This document shows, piece by piece, positions 11,434-18,514 of a stretch of 64,000 nt of DNA (its first letter is position 1; each line of letters starts with the position of its first letter). Origin of the DNA: Paenibacillus sp. S150 (GTDB taxonomy: Bacteria > Bacillota > Bacilli > Paenibacillales > Paenibacillaceae); NCBI RefSeq assembly GCF_019352175.1, contig NZ_JACBYI010000007.1, positions 1 through 64,000 of the forward strand, in the 5' to 3' direction. The notes beneath the pieces are model-generated. The model worked only from the letters and a program-made list of their open reading frames with translations. It did no database searches and was not told where the DNA came from. The position numbers and the translations under genes were made by a program.

Positions 11434-12383
11434 AATCTCACCTCAGCATTCGATTCCGTTCTTGAACCCGCTTCCCCTGGAACTGTAAGGCTCTGCGCCG
11501 GGGAAGGCACTGCCCGGGGACGGATCAGCGCATTGCGCACCAGCGAGAGCGCGAACTTCACGCCCACGCCGGCGTAGACCGCTCCATTTATCATACTGTT
11601 GTACCGCTTGCTATAATGCTTACGGTGAAATAAAATCATCGCCCGATGAAACTCATAGACGATCCTGAACGGCCTGCGCCGCGCGCTGCCCCCCTTCAGA
11701 TGCACAATGGACGTCTGCGGATAATAGTAAATCCCCCAGCCGGCCTCCTTAATCCGGAAGCACCAGTCCAAATCCTCACCGTACATGAAAAACTCCCCAT
11801 CCAATCCGCCCACCTGGTCGATCGTCTGCCGCCGCACCAGCATGAACGCACCCACCAGGCAATCAACCGGATAAGCCTGATCGGGATCGAGATATCCCAA
11901 CTGGTAACCGTTGAATCTCGGACGGTCGGGGAACAGCTTGCTGAAGCCGAACGCATAATAAAAGGACGCGGCTGGAGTCGGAAAACCTCTCTTGCAGGCC
12001 TTATCCAGCGAGCCATCCGGTAAAATCACCTTGCAGCCCGAAGCCCCGAGATCCGGCCGGCTGTCCATAAATTCAAGCATCGTCTCCAGCGTATCCTTCC
12101 GTATCACCGTATCAGAATTGAGCAGCAGCACGTAACGGCCGGAGGCCACTTCCATCCCCTGATTATTGCCACGGGCGAACCCGACATTTTCTGAATTGGC
12201 GATTAACAGCACATCGGGAAATTCCCGGCTGATCCTCTCTACCGAATCATCCCGGGAGTTGTTGTCTATTAGAATAATTTCATAGAAAAACTTCGTTTCG
12301 GAATCATACACCGACCTCAGACAATCCATCGTCAGGCGGCATGTGTTGTAATTGAGAATTATTATGCTTACATCTACACTCAC
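11430..12383 (-). CDS. Glycosyltransferase family 2 (rhamnosyltransferase-like)
   Basis: A 317-residue GT-A fold transferase. It opens with VSIIILNYNTCRLTMDCLRS, has the nucleotide-sugar stretch EIILIDNNSRDDSVE, the metal-binding region LLNSDTVIR, and the acceptor/catalytic region GGLDGEFFMYGEDLDWCFR, which is characteristic of rhamnosyl- and related transferases. One hydrophobic or amphipathic segment near the C terminus could hold it to the membrane. The GTG at 12383 is chosen because AGGAG lies 9 bases before it; in-frame TTG starts further upstream have no site. It overlaps the initiating sugar phosphotransferase gene by 4 bases, so the two are probably translated together. The donor is probably dTDP-rhamnose, given the rml genes nearby, but this is inference. 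Confidence 0.88.
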   Translation of the reverse strand: MSVDVSIIILNYNTCRLTMDCLRSVYDSETKFFYEIILIDNNSRDDSVERISREFPDVLLIANSENVGFARGNNQGMEVASGRYVLLLNSDTVIRKDTLETMLEFMDSRPDLGASGCKVILPDGSLDKACKRGFPTPAASFYYAFGFSKLFPDRPRFNGYQLGYLDPDQAYPVDCLVGAFMLVRRQTIDQVGGLDGEFFMYGEDLDWCFRIKEAGWGIYYYPQTSIVHLKGGSARRRPFRIVYEFHRAMILFHRKHYSKRYNSMINGAVYAGVGVKFALSLVRNALIRPRAVPSPAQSLTVPGEAGSRTESNAEVRL

Positions 12384-12435
12384 TGCACTACGCTCCTGAC
12401 AAATATAGTAATCTATCGACAATTATTATAACACA

Positions 12436-12475
12436 AAAACCTCCCTGATAGGCGCGGCCTGGTCAGGGAGGTTTT
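12436..12475. terminator. Bidirectional terminator in the glycan locus
   Basis: A 13-bp arm AAAACCTCCCTGA (12436-12448) pairs exactly with TCAGGGAGGTTTT (12463-12475). T runs occur on both strands. It would end transcripts arriving from the GT2 gene at 12862-13899. Confidence 0.75.
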
Positions 12476-12861
12476 AACAGGTCCAAACTTCTCATCCTTC
12501 ACTTTTCTCCACTATATGAATTGAACTTAAATTCTTGAGCATGTAATTTAAATAACCAACGAGGATTGGTTGTTTGACTGTACTTTGTGCAACAGACATC
12601 CATGCCGCTCTATCGCTGCGCTTCAGACGATGAAATTTTCGGGGAAGGCCCTCAATTGGGCTTCGCTAAATTCGAGGCTTCCATCACAATGCCCTCACTC
12701 CGGACAATGTTATTTCAGGATAGAATGCACCCGAACCCTCCTTTGAATGAACTTCGAATTGCCATACGTAACTTGATAGGCCATTCTTCACTGTTTCAAG
12801 TTCAAATGATATAGTGAATTTTCCAAGTTCTATTTATATAAAGTTCCTTGTTCTGCTTATA
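12476..12861. other. Intergenic stretch without recognised gene
   Basis: About 390 bases between two minus-strand GT2 genes. A 75-codon open frame on the plus strand (12587-12814) has no ribosome binding site and no recognisable protein. The stretch may be a decayed remnant or an untranslated region. I see no repeat shared with the rest of the window. Confidence 0.5.
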
Positions 12862-13899
12862 TCAGTTGCTGTTGACGCCTTCCAGTCTTTTCACTTTCGC
12901 CTGAATGTACTTCCGTTTGGCTTGGAGGTTCTTCCGCTGTGCCCAAAACAAGCTCCAGGCTTTAATCAGCTTCGGCTCCTTTAACAGCATATACGCGTGT
13001 GCTGCTGCCTCGTAGGGCAACGAATAGAGTAAAGTCGGCAGCAGTGTACGGGCCGGTTCATTTTTATAAATCATTTTGTACCGGTTAATGTACGAAATCC
13101 TCCGGATGAACATCGGCTTGCCGTTGCGTCCCGACGTTTTCCAGCCCCGTTCGTGGTAGCCCACCGCTTCCGCATCGTAATAAGCCTGCCAGCCGAACAG
13201 ACGCGCCCGCCAAGCTACGTCCACATCTTCCTTATAAGCAAAGAAATCCGCATCAAAAAACTCGCCATTCACGCTGATATCCTCAATCATCCGCCTGGAA
13301 TACATCGCAGCTGCACCGGATACCCCAAACACAGCCCCGGACTCCGGCCAGCTCGCAGCAGCCTCTCCCGCACCACGGTCAAAAGCCCTCCGCGCCCTGT
13401 TCATCCGCAGTCCTGTACTGTCTATGAGTGAGTGATCCGCTTTCAGTAAAAGCTTGCCTGTCGCACTGCCGGTCCGGAAGCCGGCTTCCATCTGCGCAAT
13501 CAGACGGGAGATATAGCCGGGTTCCAGTGTCAGATCGGGATTAAGCACCAGCACATAATCTGTATCCGTAGCGGCGATTGCCTGATTGTGGGCAGGTGCG
13601 AAGCCCGTGTTCACTTGGTTTTCTAGAATAATAAAGGAAGGGTATGGAATAGAGGCACCAAGCCCCGTCCCCTTATTTGTAGCTTCCTGCTCATACGATT
13701 GAACACCCGTTTCAAGCTGACGGCAGAACTCCTTCACTTTGTCCGCACAGCCGTCTCCCGATGCATTATCCACTACCACGATCTGCTCTATGGGATAGTC
13801 CTGGGCGAGCACTGCCGTCAGACAATCAATAATGTCATCTGCGCTGTTATAGGCAACAATATGTACACTGACTGTTTTGTTGTTCATATAGTTATTCAT
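12862..13899 (-). CDS. Glycosyltransferase family 2
   Basis: A 345-residue GT2 protein. It has the N-terminal VSVHIVAYNSADDIIDCLTA, IVVVDNASGDGCADK, VNTGFAPAHNQAI, the metal-binding LVLNPDLTLEPG, and the FFDADFFAYKEDVDVAWRAR acceptor region, as in rhamnosyltransferases of O-antigen and S-layer loci. The C-terminal 90 residues are basic, with YINRYKMIYKNEP and a tail of Lys/Arg-rich helices, probably peripheral membrane contact. The ATG at 13899 has GAGG at 6 bases; a TTG seven codons upstream lies inside that region and is less likely. It is transcribed separately from rmlD, which has its own terminator, and ends in the 12436 terminator. Donor and acceptor unknown. Confidence 0.86.
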   Translation of the reverse strand: MNNYMNNKTVSVHIVAYNSADDIIDCLTAVLAQDYPIEQIVVVDNASGDGCADKVKEFCRQLETGVQSYEQEATNKGTGLGASIPYPSFIILENQVNTGFAPAHNQAIAATDTDYVLVLNPDLTLEPGYISRLIAQMEAGFRTGSATGKLLLKADHSLIDSTGLRMNRARRAFDRGAGEAAASWPESGAVFGVSGAAAMYSRRMIEDISVNGEFFDADFFAYKEDVDVAWRARLFGWQAYYDAEAVGYHERGWKTSGRNGKPMFIRRISYINRYKMIYKNEPARTLLPTLLYSLPYEAAAHAYMLLKEPKLIKAWSLFWAQRKNLQAKRKYIQAKVKRLEGVNSN

Positions 13900-14122
13900 A
13901 AGTATCCTCAATATCCTCAAATTCTGGTTGAAAACAGGTTAGTAATTGATCAAAGAACAGAATCAGCTGCTCCTAATTATACCGAAAACAGAAACAAGAG
14001 GCGACCGTCTTCTTTTAGAAAAGTGAAAATTATGATGACATAATAAATATCCTCACAAAATAACCCCACAAAGTGGGGCCTTGGCTTCGATGATGACTCA
14101 GGTACTTTGCGGGGACCCCAAA

Positions 14123-14177
14123 TCAGCGAGAAAGATAAGGCTAATGTATAGCGTGAAACATATAAATTCTTATCTTT
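14123..14177. repeat. Dispersed intergenic repeat, copy 1 (55 bp, hairpin)
   Basis: These 55 bases recur at 61768-61822 in the same orientation with a single difference (G at 14146 against T). The unit carries a 9-bp inverted repeat, AAAGATAAG (14131-14139) with CTTATCTTT (14169-14177), so it can fold as a hairpin. It lies in the gap after rmlD, just past the terminator. The two copies are 47 kb apart and both are outside genes. Confidence 0.85.
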
Positions 14178-14180
14178 TTT

Positions 14181-14213
14181 AAAAAAACTCCTGACCCGCC
14201 AGCTGCGGTTCAG
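14181..14213 (-). terminator. Terminator of the rml/glycan operon after rmlD
   Basis: On the minus strand CTGAACCGC (14205-14213) pairs with GCGGGTCAG (14191-14199), with one mismatch, and is followed by GAG and seven T. It lies 18 bases after the rmlD stop. A second small hairpin, CCCCAC/GTGGGG, lies at about 14064-14078. Confidence 0.75.
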
Positions 14214-14230
14214 AAGTCTCTAGGTTCAAT

Positions 14231-15100
14231 TCATTTCAGCTCAAGCAGAAAGTCCCTCAGCCCTTCACGCCATGGCCGGATATCCTGAAACCCGTTCGTA
14301 CGGATGGACAGATGCTCCATTACCGAATAACGCGGGCGCGGTGCCGGACGGGGAAACTGCTCGGTTGCACATGGCTCCAGCTTGGCTGTAAACTTCAGCC
14401 CCAGAATCTCTTCGGCTTCAGTGAAGATTGCCTGAGTGAATTCGTACCAGGTACAGAACTCAGTATTCGACGCATGATATACGCCATACTTCTCCGTCTG
14501 GATAAGCTCCAAGAGAAAGTTGGCCAGATCGACGGTATAGGTCGGCGAGCCTTTTTGGTCGTCTACTACCTGAAGCAGCGGCTTCTCCTGCCCGAGCTTC
14601 AGCATCGTTTTCACAAAGTTGTTGCCATACTTGCCGTATACCCAGGAAGTACGCACAATGAAGAACTTAGAGGACAATGACTGTACCAGAATCTCGCCAG
14701 CCCGCTTCGACTTGCCGTAAATACTCTGCGGGTCAGTATTATCATATTCATGGTAAGGGTGGCTTCCCATACCGTCAAAAACATAATCTGTGCTGATATA
14801 CACCAGCTTCGCCCCCGCCTTCTCAGCGGCAAGAGCTACATTCCGGCTTCCGGCAGCATTGATCAGATAAGCGGCATCTATATCGGTCTCGGCAGCATCC
14901 ACCGCAGTATGAGCGGCACAATGAATGACAGCATCCGGAGCAAAGCCGCCGATGATCTCTGTACATTGATCCAGATCAGTAATGTCCATCTCCTGCCGGT
15001 CGCAGCCCAGAACCTCATGACCCTGTCCCTGCAGCAAAAGCACAAGATCCCGTCCAAGCTGTCCTGCTGAACCTGTTACCAGAACCTTCATCTTCGACAT
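14231..15100 (-). CDS. rmlD: dTDP-4-dehydrorhamnose reductase RmlD
   Basis: Last step of dTDP-L-rhamnose synthesis: NAD(P)H-dependent reduction of dTDP-4-keto-L-rhamnose. An extended short-chain dehydrogenase of 289 residues, normal for the family. Visible are the nucleotide-binding VLVTGSAGQLGRDL, VIHCAAHTAVDAAETD, YISTDYVFDG with the catalytic Thr/Asp-Tyr region, YGKSKRAGE (catalytic YxxxK), and FIVRTSWVYGKYGNNFV. The ATG at 15100 shares its A with the rmlB stop (TAATG) and has GGGGGAT upstream inside rmlB, so translation is coupled. Longer in-frame starts run into rmlB. Followed by a strong terminator. Confidence 0.96.
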   Translation of the reverse strand: MSKMKVLVTGSAGQLGRDLVLLLQGQGHEVLGCDRQEMDITDLDQCTEIIGGFAPDAVIHCAAHTAVDAAETDIDAAYLINAAGSRNVALAAEKAGAKLVYISTDYVFDGMGSHPYHEYDNTDPQSIYGKSKRAGEILVQSLSSKFFIVRTSWVYGKYGNNFVKTMLKLGQEKPLLQVVDDQKGSPTYTVDLANFLLELIQTEKYGVYHASNTEFCTWYEFTQAIFTEAEEILGLKFTAKLEPCATEQFPRPAPRPRYSVMEHLSIRTNGFQDIRPWREGLRDFLLELK

Positions 15101-16122
15101 TATAGAGAATCCCCCAAACGGCTGCCGTATTGGAGCGCGGCATATTCCTGGTATTCCCCGGATTGGATGCGGGTCCACCATTCACGGTTATTCAGATACC
15201 ACTGAATAGTTTCCTTAATGCCCGTTTCAAAAGTATGCTTAGGCTTCCAGCCCAATTCGTTCGTGATCTTGGTTGGATCAATGCCATAACGGCGGTCATG
15301 TCCAGGACGGTCCTGAACATAGGTAATCAGCGAATCCGGCTTGCCCAGCTCCTGCAGCACCGTATTCACAATATGCACATTTGTACGTTCATTGTTGCCG
15401 CCAATGTTGTAGACTTCGCCATTCACACCTTTATGAACAACCAGATCAATCGCGCTGCAATGATCTTCAACATACAACCAGTCGCGGATATTCATCCCAT
15501 CGCCGTACACCGGCAATGCCTGATCTGCAAGCGCACGCGAGATCATGAGCGGAATCAGCTTTTCAGGGAACTGGTAAGGCCCATAGTTATTGGAGCAGCG
15601 GGTGATATTTACCGGCAAGCCAAAAGTCTCATGATATGCACGCACCAGCAAATCCCCGCCCGCCTTGCTGGCGGAATAAGGACTGTTCGGAGTCAGCGGA
15701 GTTTCTTCAGTAAAAAGTCCCGTCGCTCCCAGGGTTCCGTATACTTCATCTGTCGAGACTTGAACAAACTTGGTCACACTATATTTCTTTGCCGCATCCA
15801 AGAGCACCTGCGTCCCCATTACATTCGTCTTCACAAACACATCCGGCTCCAAAATACTCCGGTCCACATGCGACTCTGCCGCGAAGTTGACTACCACATC
15901 AACTCCCTGGCTGAACAGTGTATCCATCGCCTGCGCATCGGTAATATCCGCCTTGGCAAACGTATAATTCGGATTCCCTTCAACCGACTTCAAATTCTCC
16001 AGATTCCCCGCATACGTCAACGCGTCTACATTGACAATTTGATACTCCGGATGCTGCTGCAGCATGTATATTACAAAATTGCTGCCGATAAACCCGGCCC
16101 CGCCGGTAACAAGCAGTTTCAT
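15100..16122 (-). CDS. rmlB: dTDP-glucose 4,6-dehydratase RmlB
   Basis: Second step of dTDP-L-rhamnose synthesis: NAD-dependent conversion of dTDP-glucose to the 4-keto-6-deoxy sugar. It is 340 residues, the standard size. It has KLLVTGGAGFIGSNF at the N terminus, NFAAESHVDRSI, VQVSTDEVYGTLG (catalytic Thr-Asp-Glu), YSASKAGGDLLVRAY (catalytic YxxxK), RCSNNYGPYQFPEKLIP and GDGMNIRDWLYVEDHC. The ATG at 16122 has AAAGGTGG at 9 bases; the in-frame ATG at 16146 lacks a site and would add eight unusual residues. It sits between rmlC (56 bases upstream) and rmlD (1-base overlap). Confidence 0.97.
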   Translation of the reverse strand: MKLLVTGGAGFIGSNFVIYMLQQHPEYQIVNVDALTYAGNLENLKSVEGNPNYTFAKADITDAQAMDTLFSQGVDVVVNFAAESHVDRSILEPDVFVKTNVMGTQVLLDAAKKYSVTKFVQVSTDEVYGTLGATGLFTEETPLTPNSPYSASKAGGDLLVRAYHETFGLPVNITRCSNNYGPYQFPEKLIPLMISRALADQALPVYGDGMNIRDWLYVEDHCSAIDLVVHKGVNGEVYNIGGNNERTNVHIVNTVLQELGKPDSLITYVQDRPGHDRRYGIDPTKITNELGWKPKHTFETGIKETIQWYLNNREWWTRIQSGEYQEYAALQYGSRLGDSL

Positions 16123-16178
16123 GTGTTTAGCCCACCTTTTGTTCATTAAAATATGATGTCCATCGTATCCTATTAACC

Positions 16179-16730
16179 TTACAACTCGAAGTTCAACTCC
16201 GCATCCTTTAACAGCGGATGACGCTGGTCTTTATCCGACAACACAGGAGCAGACGTCGGCCAGTCAATGCCAAGCGCCGGATCATTCCATAATATGCCGC
16301 GGTCATTCTCCGGGGAATAATATTCGTCCACTTTGTATAAGACTTGGGTGTTTGGCACAAGCGTACAGAAGCCGTGTGCAAAGCCCTTGGGCACCAGCAG
16401 CTGGCGCTTATTATATTCACTGAGAATAACACCGACCCATTGGCCGAATGTAGGTGAATTACGCCGAATATCAACGATTACATCATAAATAGCCCCTGTG
16501 AGCACACGAATCAGCTTCGTCTGTGCCTTGGGATTTAGCTGGTAATGTAAACCACGCAGCACACCCACCTCTGCTGAGAGGGATTGGTTGTCTTGGATAA
16601 ACTTATAGTTTATGCCGAGATTATGCATAACTTCTTCATTGTAACTCTCCATAAAAAAACCCCGGTTGTCGCCATGGACCACGGGTTCGAGAAGGCTTGC
16701 GCCTTGAAGTTTTAAAGGAGTGACATTCAT
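16179..16730 (-). CDS. rmlC: dTDP-4-dehydrorhamnose 3,5-epimerase RmlC (first copy)
   Basis: Third step of dTDP-L-rhamnose synthesis: double epimerisation at C3 and C5. A 183-residue cupin with GDNRGFFMESYNEE, IQDNQSLSAEVGVLRGLHYQ (catalytic His), DVIVDIRRNSPTFGQWVGV, LLVPKGFAHGF and ENDRGILWNDPALGIDW. The ATG has GAGGAGGAG upstream. A second rmlC lies at 31227-31781 on the opposite strand; the two share the family motifs but differ at many positions, so they are not a recent duplication. Directly upstream (minus sense) is the decayed rmlA, which gives the classic order rmlA-C-B-D. Confidence 0.96.
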   Translation of the reverse strand: MNVTPLKLQGASLLEPVVHGDNRGFFMESYNEEVMHNLGINYKFIQDNQSLSAEVGVLRGLHYQLNPKAQTKLIRVLTGAIYDVIVDIRRNSPTFGQWVGVILSEYNKRQLLVPKGFAHGFCTLVPNTQVLYKVDEYYSPENDRGILWNDPALGIDWPTSAPVLSDKDQRHPLLKDAELNFEL

Positions 16731-16758
16731 TCTGGAGCTCCTCCTCTTTTCTACAGTT

Positions 16759-17205
16759 TCAATTTTTCAGCATTTCATTAAATGTGATATCCTTAGCCAA
16801 TTCGTATTTGTAGTAAGAAGTATGTGTGTCAGCATCTATCCACCAGCCATTTAGAACGCTATAAGTTAGCTGATTTCTTTTGATCTACGCATGATTTAAC
16901 ATTTGTTATTTGAAGCGCGCCACGAAATAAGTGGGAAGCGCCTTTTTAACCCCCTGCTTCCAAACATATATATGCCGGTCGCCGCAAAACTGCTCTTAGG
17001 ATTTTGTGGTTTCTCTCCAATAGACTACGAAATGCCGCGGATCATAGAGCTTTTAAATAATAAAATTTTCAGCTCTAACTCGGGTCTCAAAATTCTTCAC
17101 ATATTGCGAAAGGTCCTCTTCAAATACTTTATCCCCAAAGGGTAAATACACCGCGGTCAGAGCCCACAAATTTATTCTACCAGTCAAAGTGCCAAGAACT
17201 TTCAT
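16759..17205 (-). pseudogene. Decayed rmlA-type nucleotidyltransferase
   Basis: No intact frame exists here, but pieces of a sugar-phosphate nucleotidyltransferase can be read in order on the minus strand in changing frames. The pieces are GDKVFEEDLSQYVKNFE (about 17145-17095), YDPRHF, EKPQNPKSSFAATGIYMFG (about 16995-16940), and KRNQLTYSVLNGWWIDADTH with a tail ending at 16759. These match the middle and C terminus of the short RmlA type (GDNIFEDD, EKPxxPKSxxAxTGIYM, GWWxDAGTH). There are at least two frameshifts, an internal stop and an internal deletion; the N-terminal third with the nucleotide-binding GGxGTRL motif is missing. A 50-codon ATG frame at 17053-17205 is part of this remnant. 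Its place just before rmlC fits an original rmlACBD operon. Confidence 0.8.
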
Positions 17206-17241
17206 TAAAAACACCCGACCTCTATATTACATGGGAAATAT

Positions 17242-18222
17242 TTACTTATTAATAATTTTTAATTGAGTCGACTTCGGTTCAACATTCATATTCAACTCTT
17301 CTTTAACCAGATAAAGGGGTCTTCTCTTAGACTCATTATATATTCTACCAATATATTCTCCTATTACACCTAAGGTGATAAGTTGCACTCCACCAAAAAA
17401 TAAGATAGCAACCATGAGAGATGGATATCCAGGTACAGGATTCCCCATTGTAACTGTAGCTATAACCAAGTAGGTTGCGTACACCAATGACAAGGCGGCA
17501 ATTATAAGTCCTAAATAAGTAGCGATCTGTAAAGGAGCAAATGAAAAAGAGGTTATCCCCTCAATTGCAAAATTCCAAAGTTTCCAATAATTAAAACTAC
17601 TTTTACCTGCATATCTTGCTTCTCTATAATAAGAAACACTGGTTTGTTTGAAGCCTACCCAACTAAATAATCCCTTCATAAATCTATGTTGCTCAGGGAG
17701 TTGATTTAATGCTTCAACTACTTGCTTAGTCATTAGACGAAAATCACCGGTATCGGCAGGAATTTCAAATCTTGTCATTTTGCCCATTACTCTATAAAAT
17801 GTATGCGCAGTTGCTTTTTTCAACCATGTCTCTCCGTCTCTCTTTAGACGAGTTGCATATACCACATCATAACCCTCCATCCATTTCTCTATAAGTAATG
17901 GTATTACCTCTGGGGGGTCTTGTAGATCAGCATCAATAGGAATCACAATATCAGCCTTAGAATAATTTAAGCCTGCAGACATTGCAATCTCCTTGCCAAA
18001 ATTCCTGGATAAATTGATAACTTTAATTCGTGAATCTTGGTTTGCTATTATGCGAAGTCTTTCCATCGTATCATCTTTGCTACCATCATTTATACATATT
18101 ATGTCATAATCATAATTATGGCTCTCTAGAACACCAGTAATTTTCTCATAAAAAAGGGAGACGTTTTCACCTTCATTATACATCGGAACAATAATAGATA
18201 AATTAAAGCCAGTTGATTGCAT
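17242..18222 (-). CDS. Polyprenyl-phosphate glycosyltransferase, GtrB/DPM1-like
   Basis: Transfers a sugar from a nucleotide donor to undecaprenyl phosphate, making a lipid-linked monosaccharide used for glycan decoration on the outer side of the membrane. At 326 residues it has a GT2 catalytic domain (LSIIVPMYNEGENVSLFYEK, IICINDGSKDDTME, VINLSRNFGKEIAMSAG, IPIDADLQDPPEVIP, ADTGDFRLM, RFMKGLFSWVGF). Two C-terminal membrane helices follow (about 230-295), as in GtrB and YkcC. The ATG has GGAGAGG upstream. It lies next to the DUF6311-like membrane protein, which could be the enzyme that uses the lipid-linked sugar; a GtrA-type flippase was not seen in the window. Base composition is AT-rich like its upstream neighbours, in contrast to rmlCBD. 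Confidence 0.92.
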   Translation of the reverse strand: MQSTGFNLSIIVPMYNEGENVSLFYEKITGVLESHNYDYDIICINDGSKDDTMERLRIIANQDSRIKVINLSRNFGKEIAMSAGLNYSKADIVIPIDADLQDPPEVIPLLIEKWMEGYDVVYATRLKRDGETWLKKATAHTFYRVMGKMTRFEIPADTGDFRLMTKQVVEALNQLPEQHRFMKGLFSWVGFKQTSVSYYREARYAGKSSFNYWKLWNFAIEGITSFSFAPLQIATYLGLIIAALSLVYATYLVIATVTMGNPVPGYPSLMVAILFFGGVQLITLGVIGEYIGRIYNESKRRPLYLVKEELNMNVEPKSTQLKIINK

Positions 18223-18514
18223 ACCTTAATCCTCTCCGTAAGAACACTATTTAATTAACAAGACTATTATACCGCAGAAATACACCCGAAAGGTATTAAT
18301 AAGTCGTTACCTTTGTTCATTTCCTTTCCTATTTAGAGATACACTTTTCCACATCGATAAGCGGTGAAGATAAAAGCGGATACTTCGTATTCAATATCAT
18401 TGTGATGTTAAGCTGGCAAGATACCACAACAAATTTTTTAATAGCCTTTAGTTACTTTATATAAGCTTAATTTATACTTTAGGTTTGTTCACCCTATATT
18501 AACCTCAAATGTAG

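Noticed and set aside
12587-12814. 75-codon plus frame between two GT2 genes
   Set aside because: No ribosome binding site and no recognisable family; treated as non-coding.
16911-16952. Terminator-like hairpin (GCGC..CCAC/GTGG..GCGC, then TTTTT) on the plus strand
   Set aside because: There is no plus-strand gene upstream for it to end, and it lies within the decayed rmlA, so its function is doubtful.
16903-17145. 80-codon plus-strand frame between rmlC and the GtrB-like gene
   Set aside because: It lies over the decayed rmlA that is readable on the minus strand; no ribosome binding site.
17053-17205. Possible 50-residue small protein on the minus strand
   Set aside because: The second half is a piece of the broken rmlA (GDKVFEEDL), so it is better explained as pseudogene sequence than as a new small gene.
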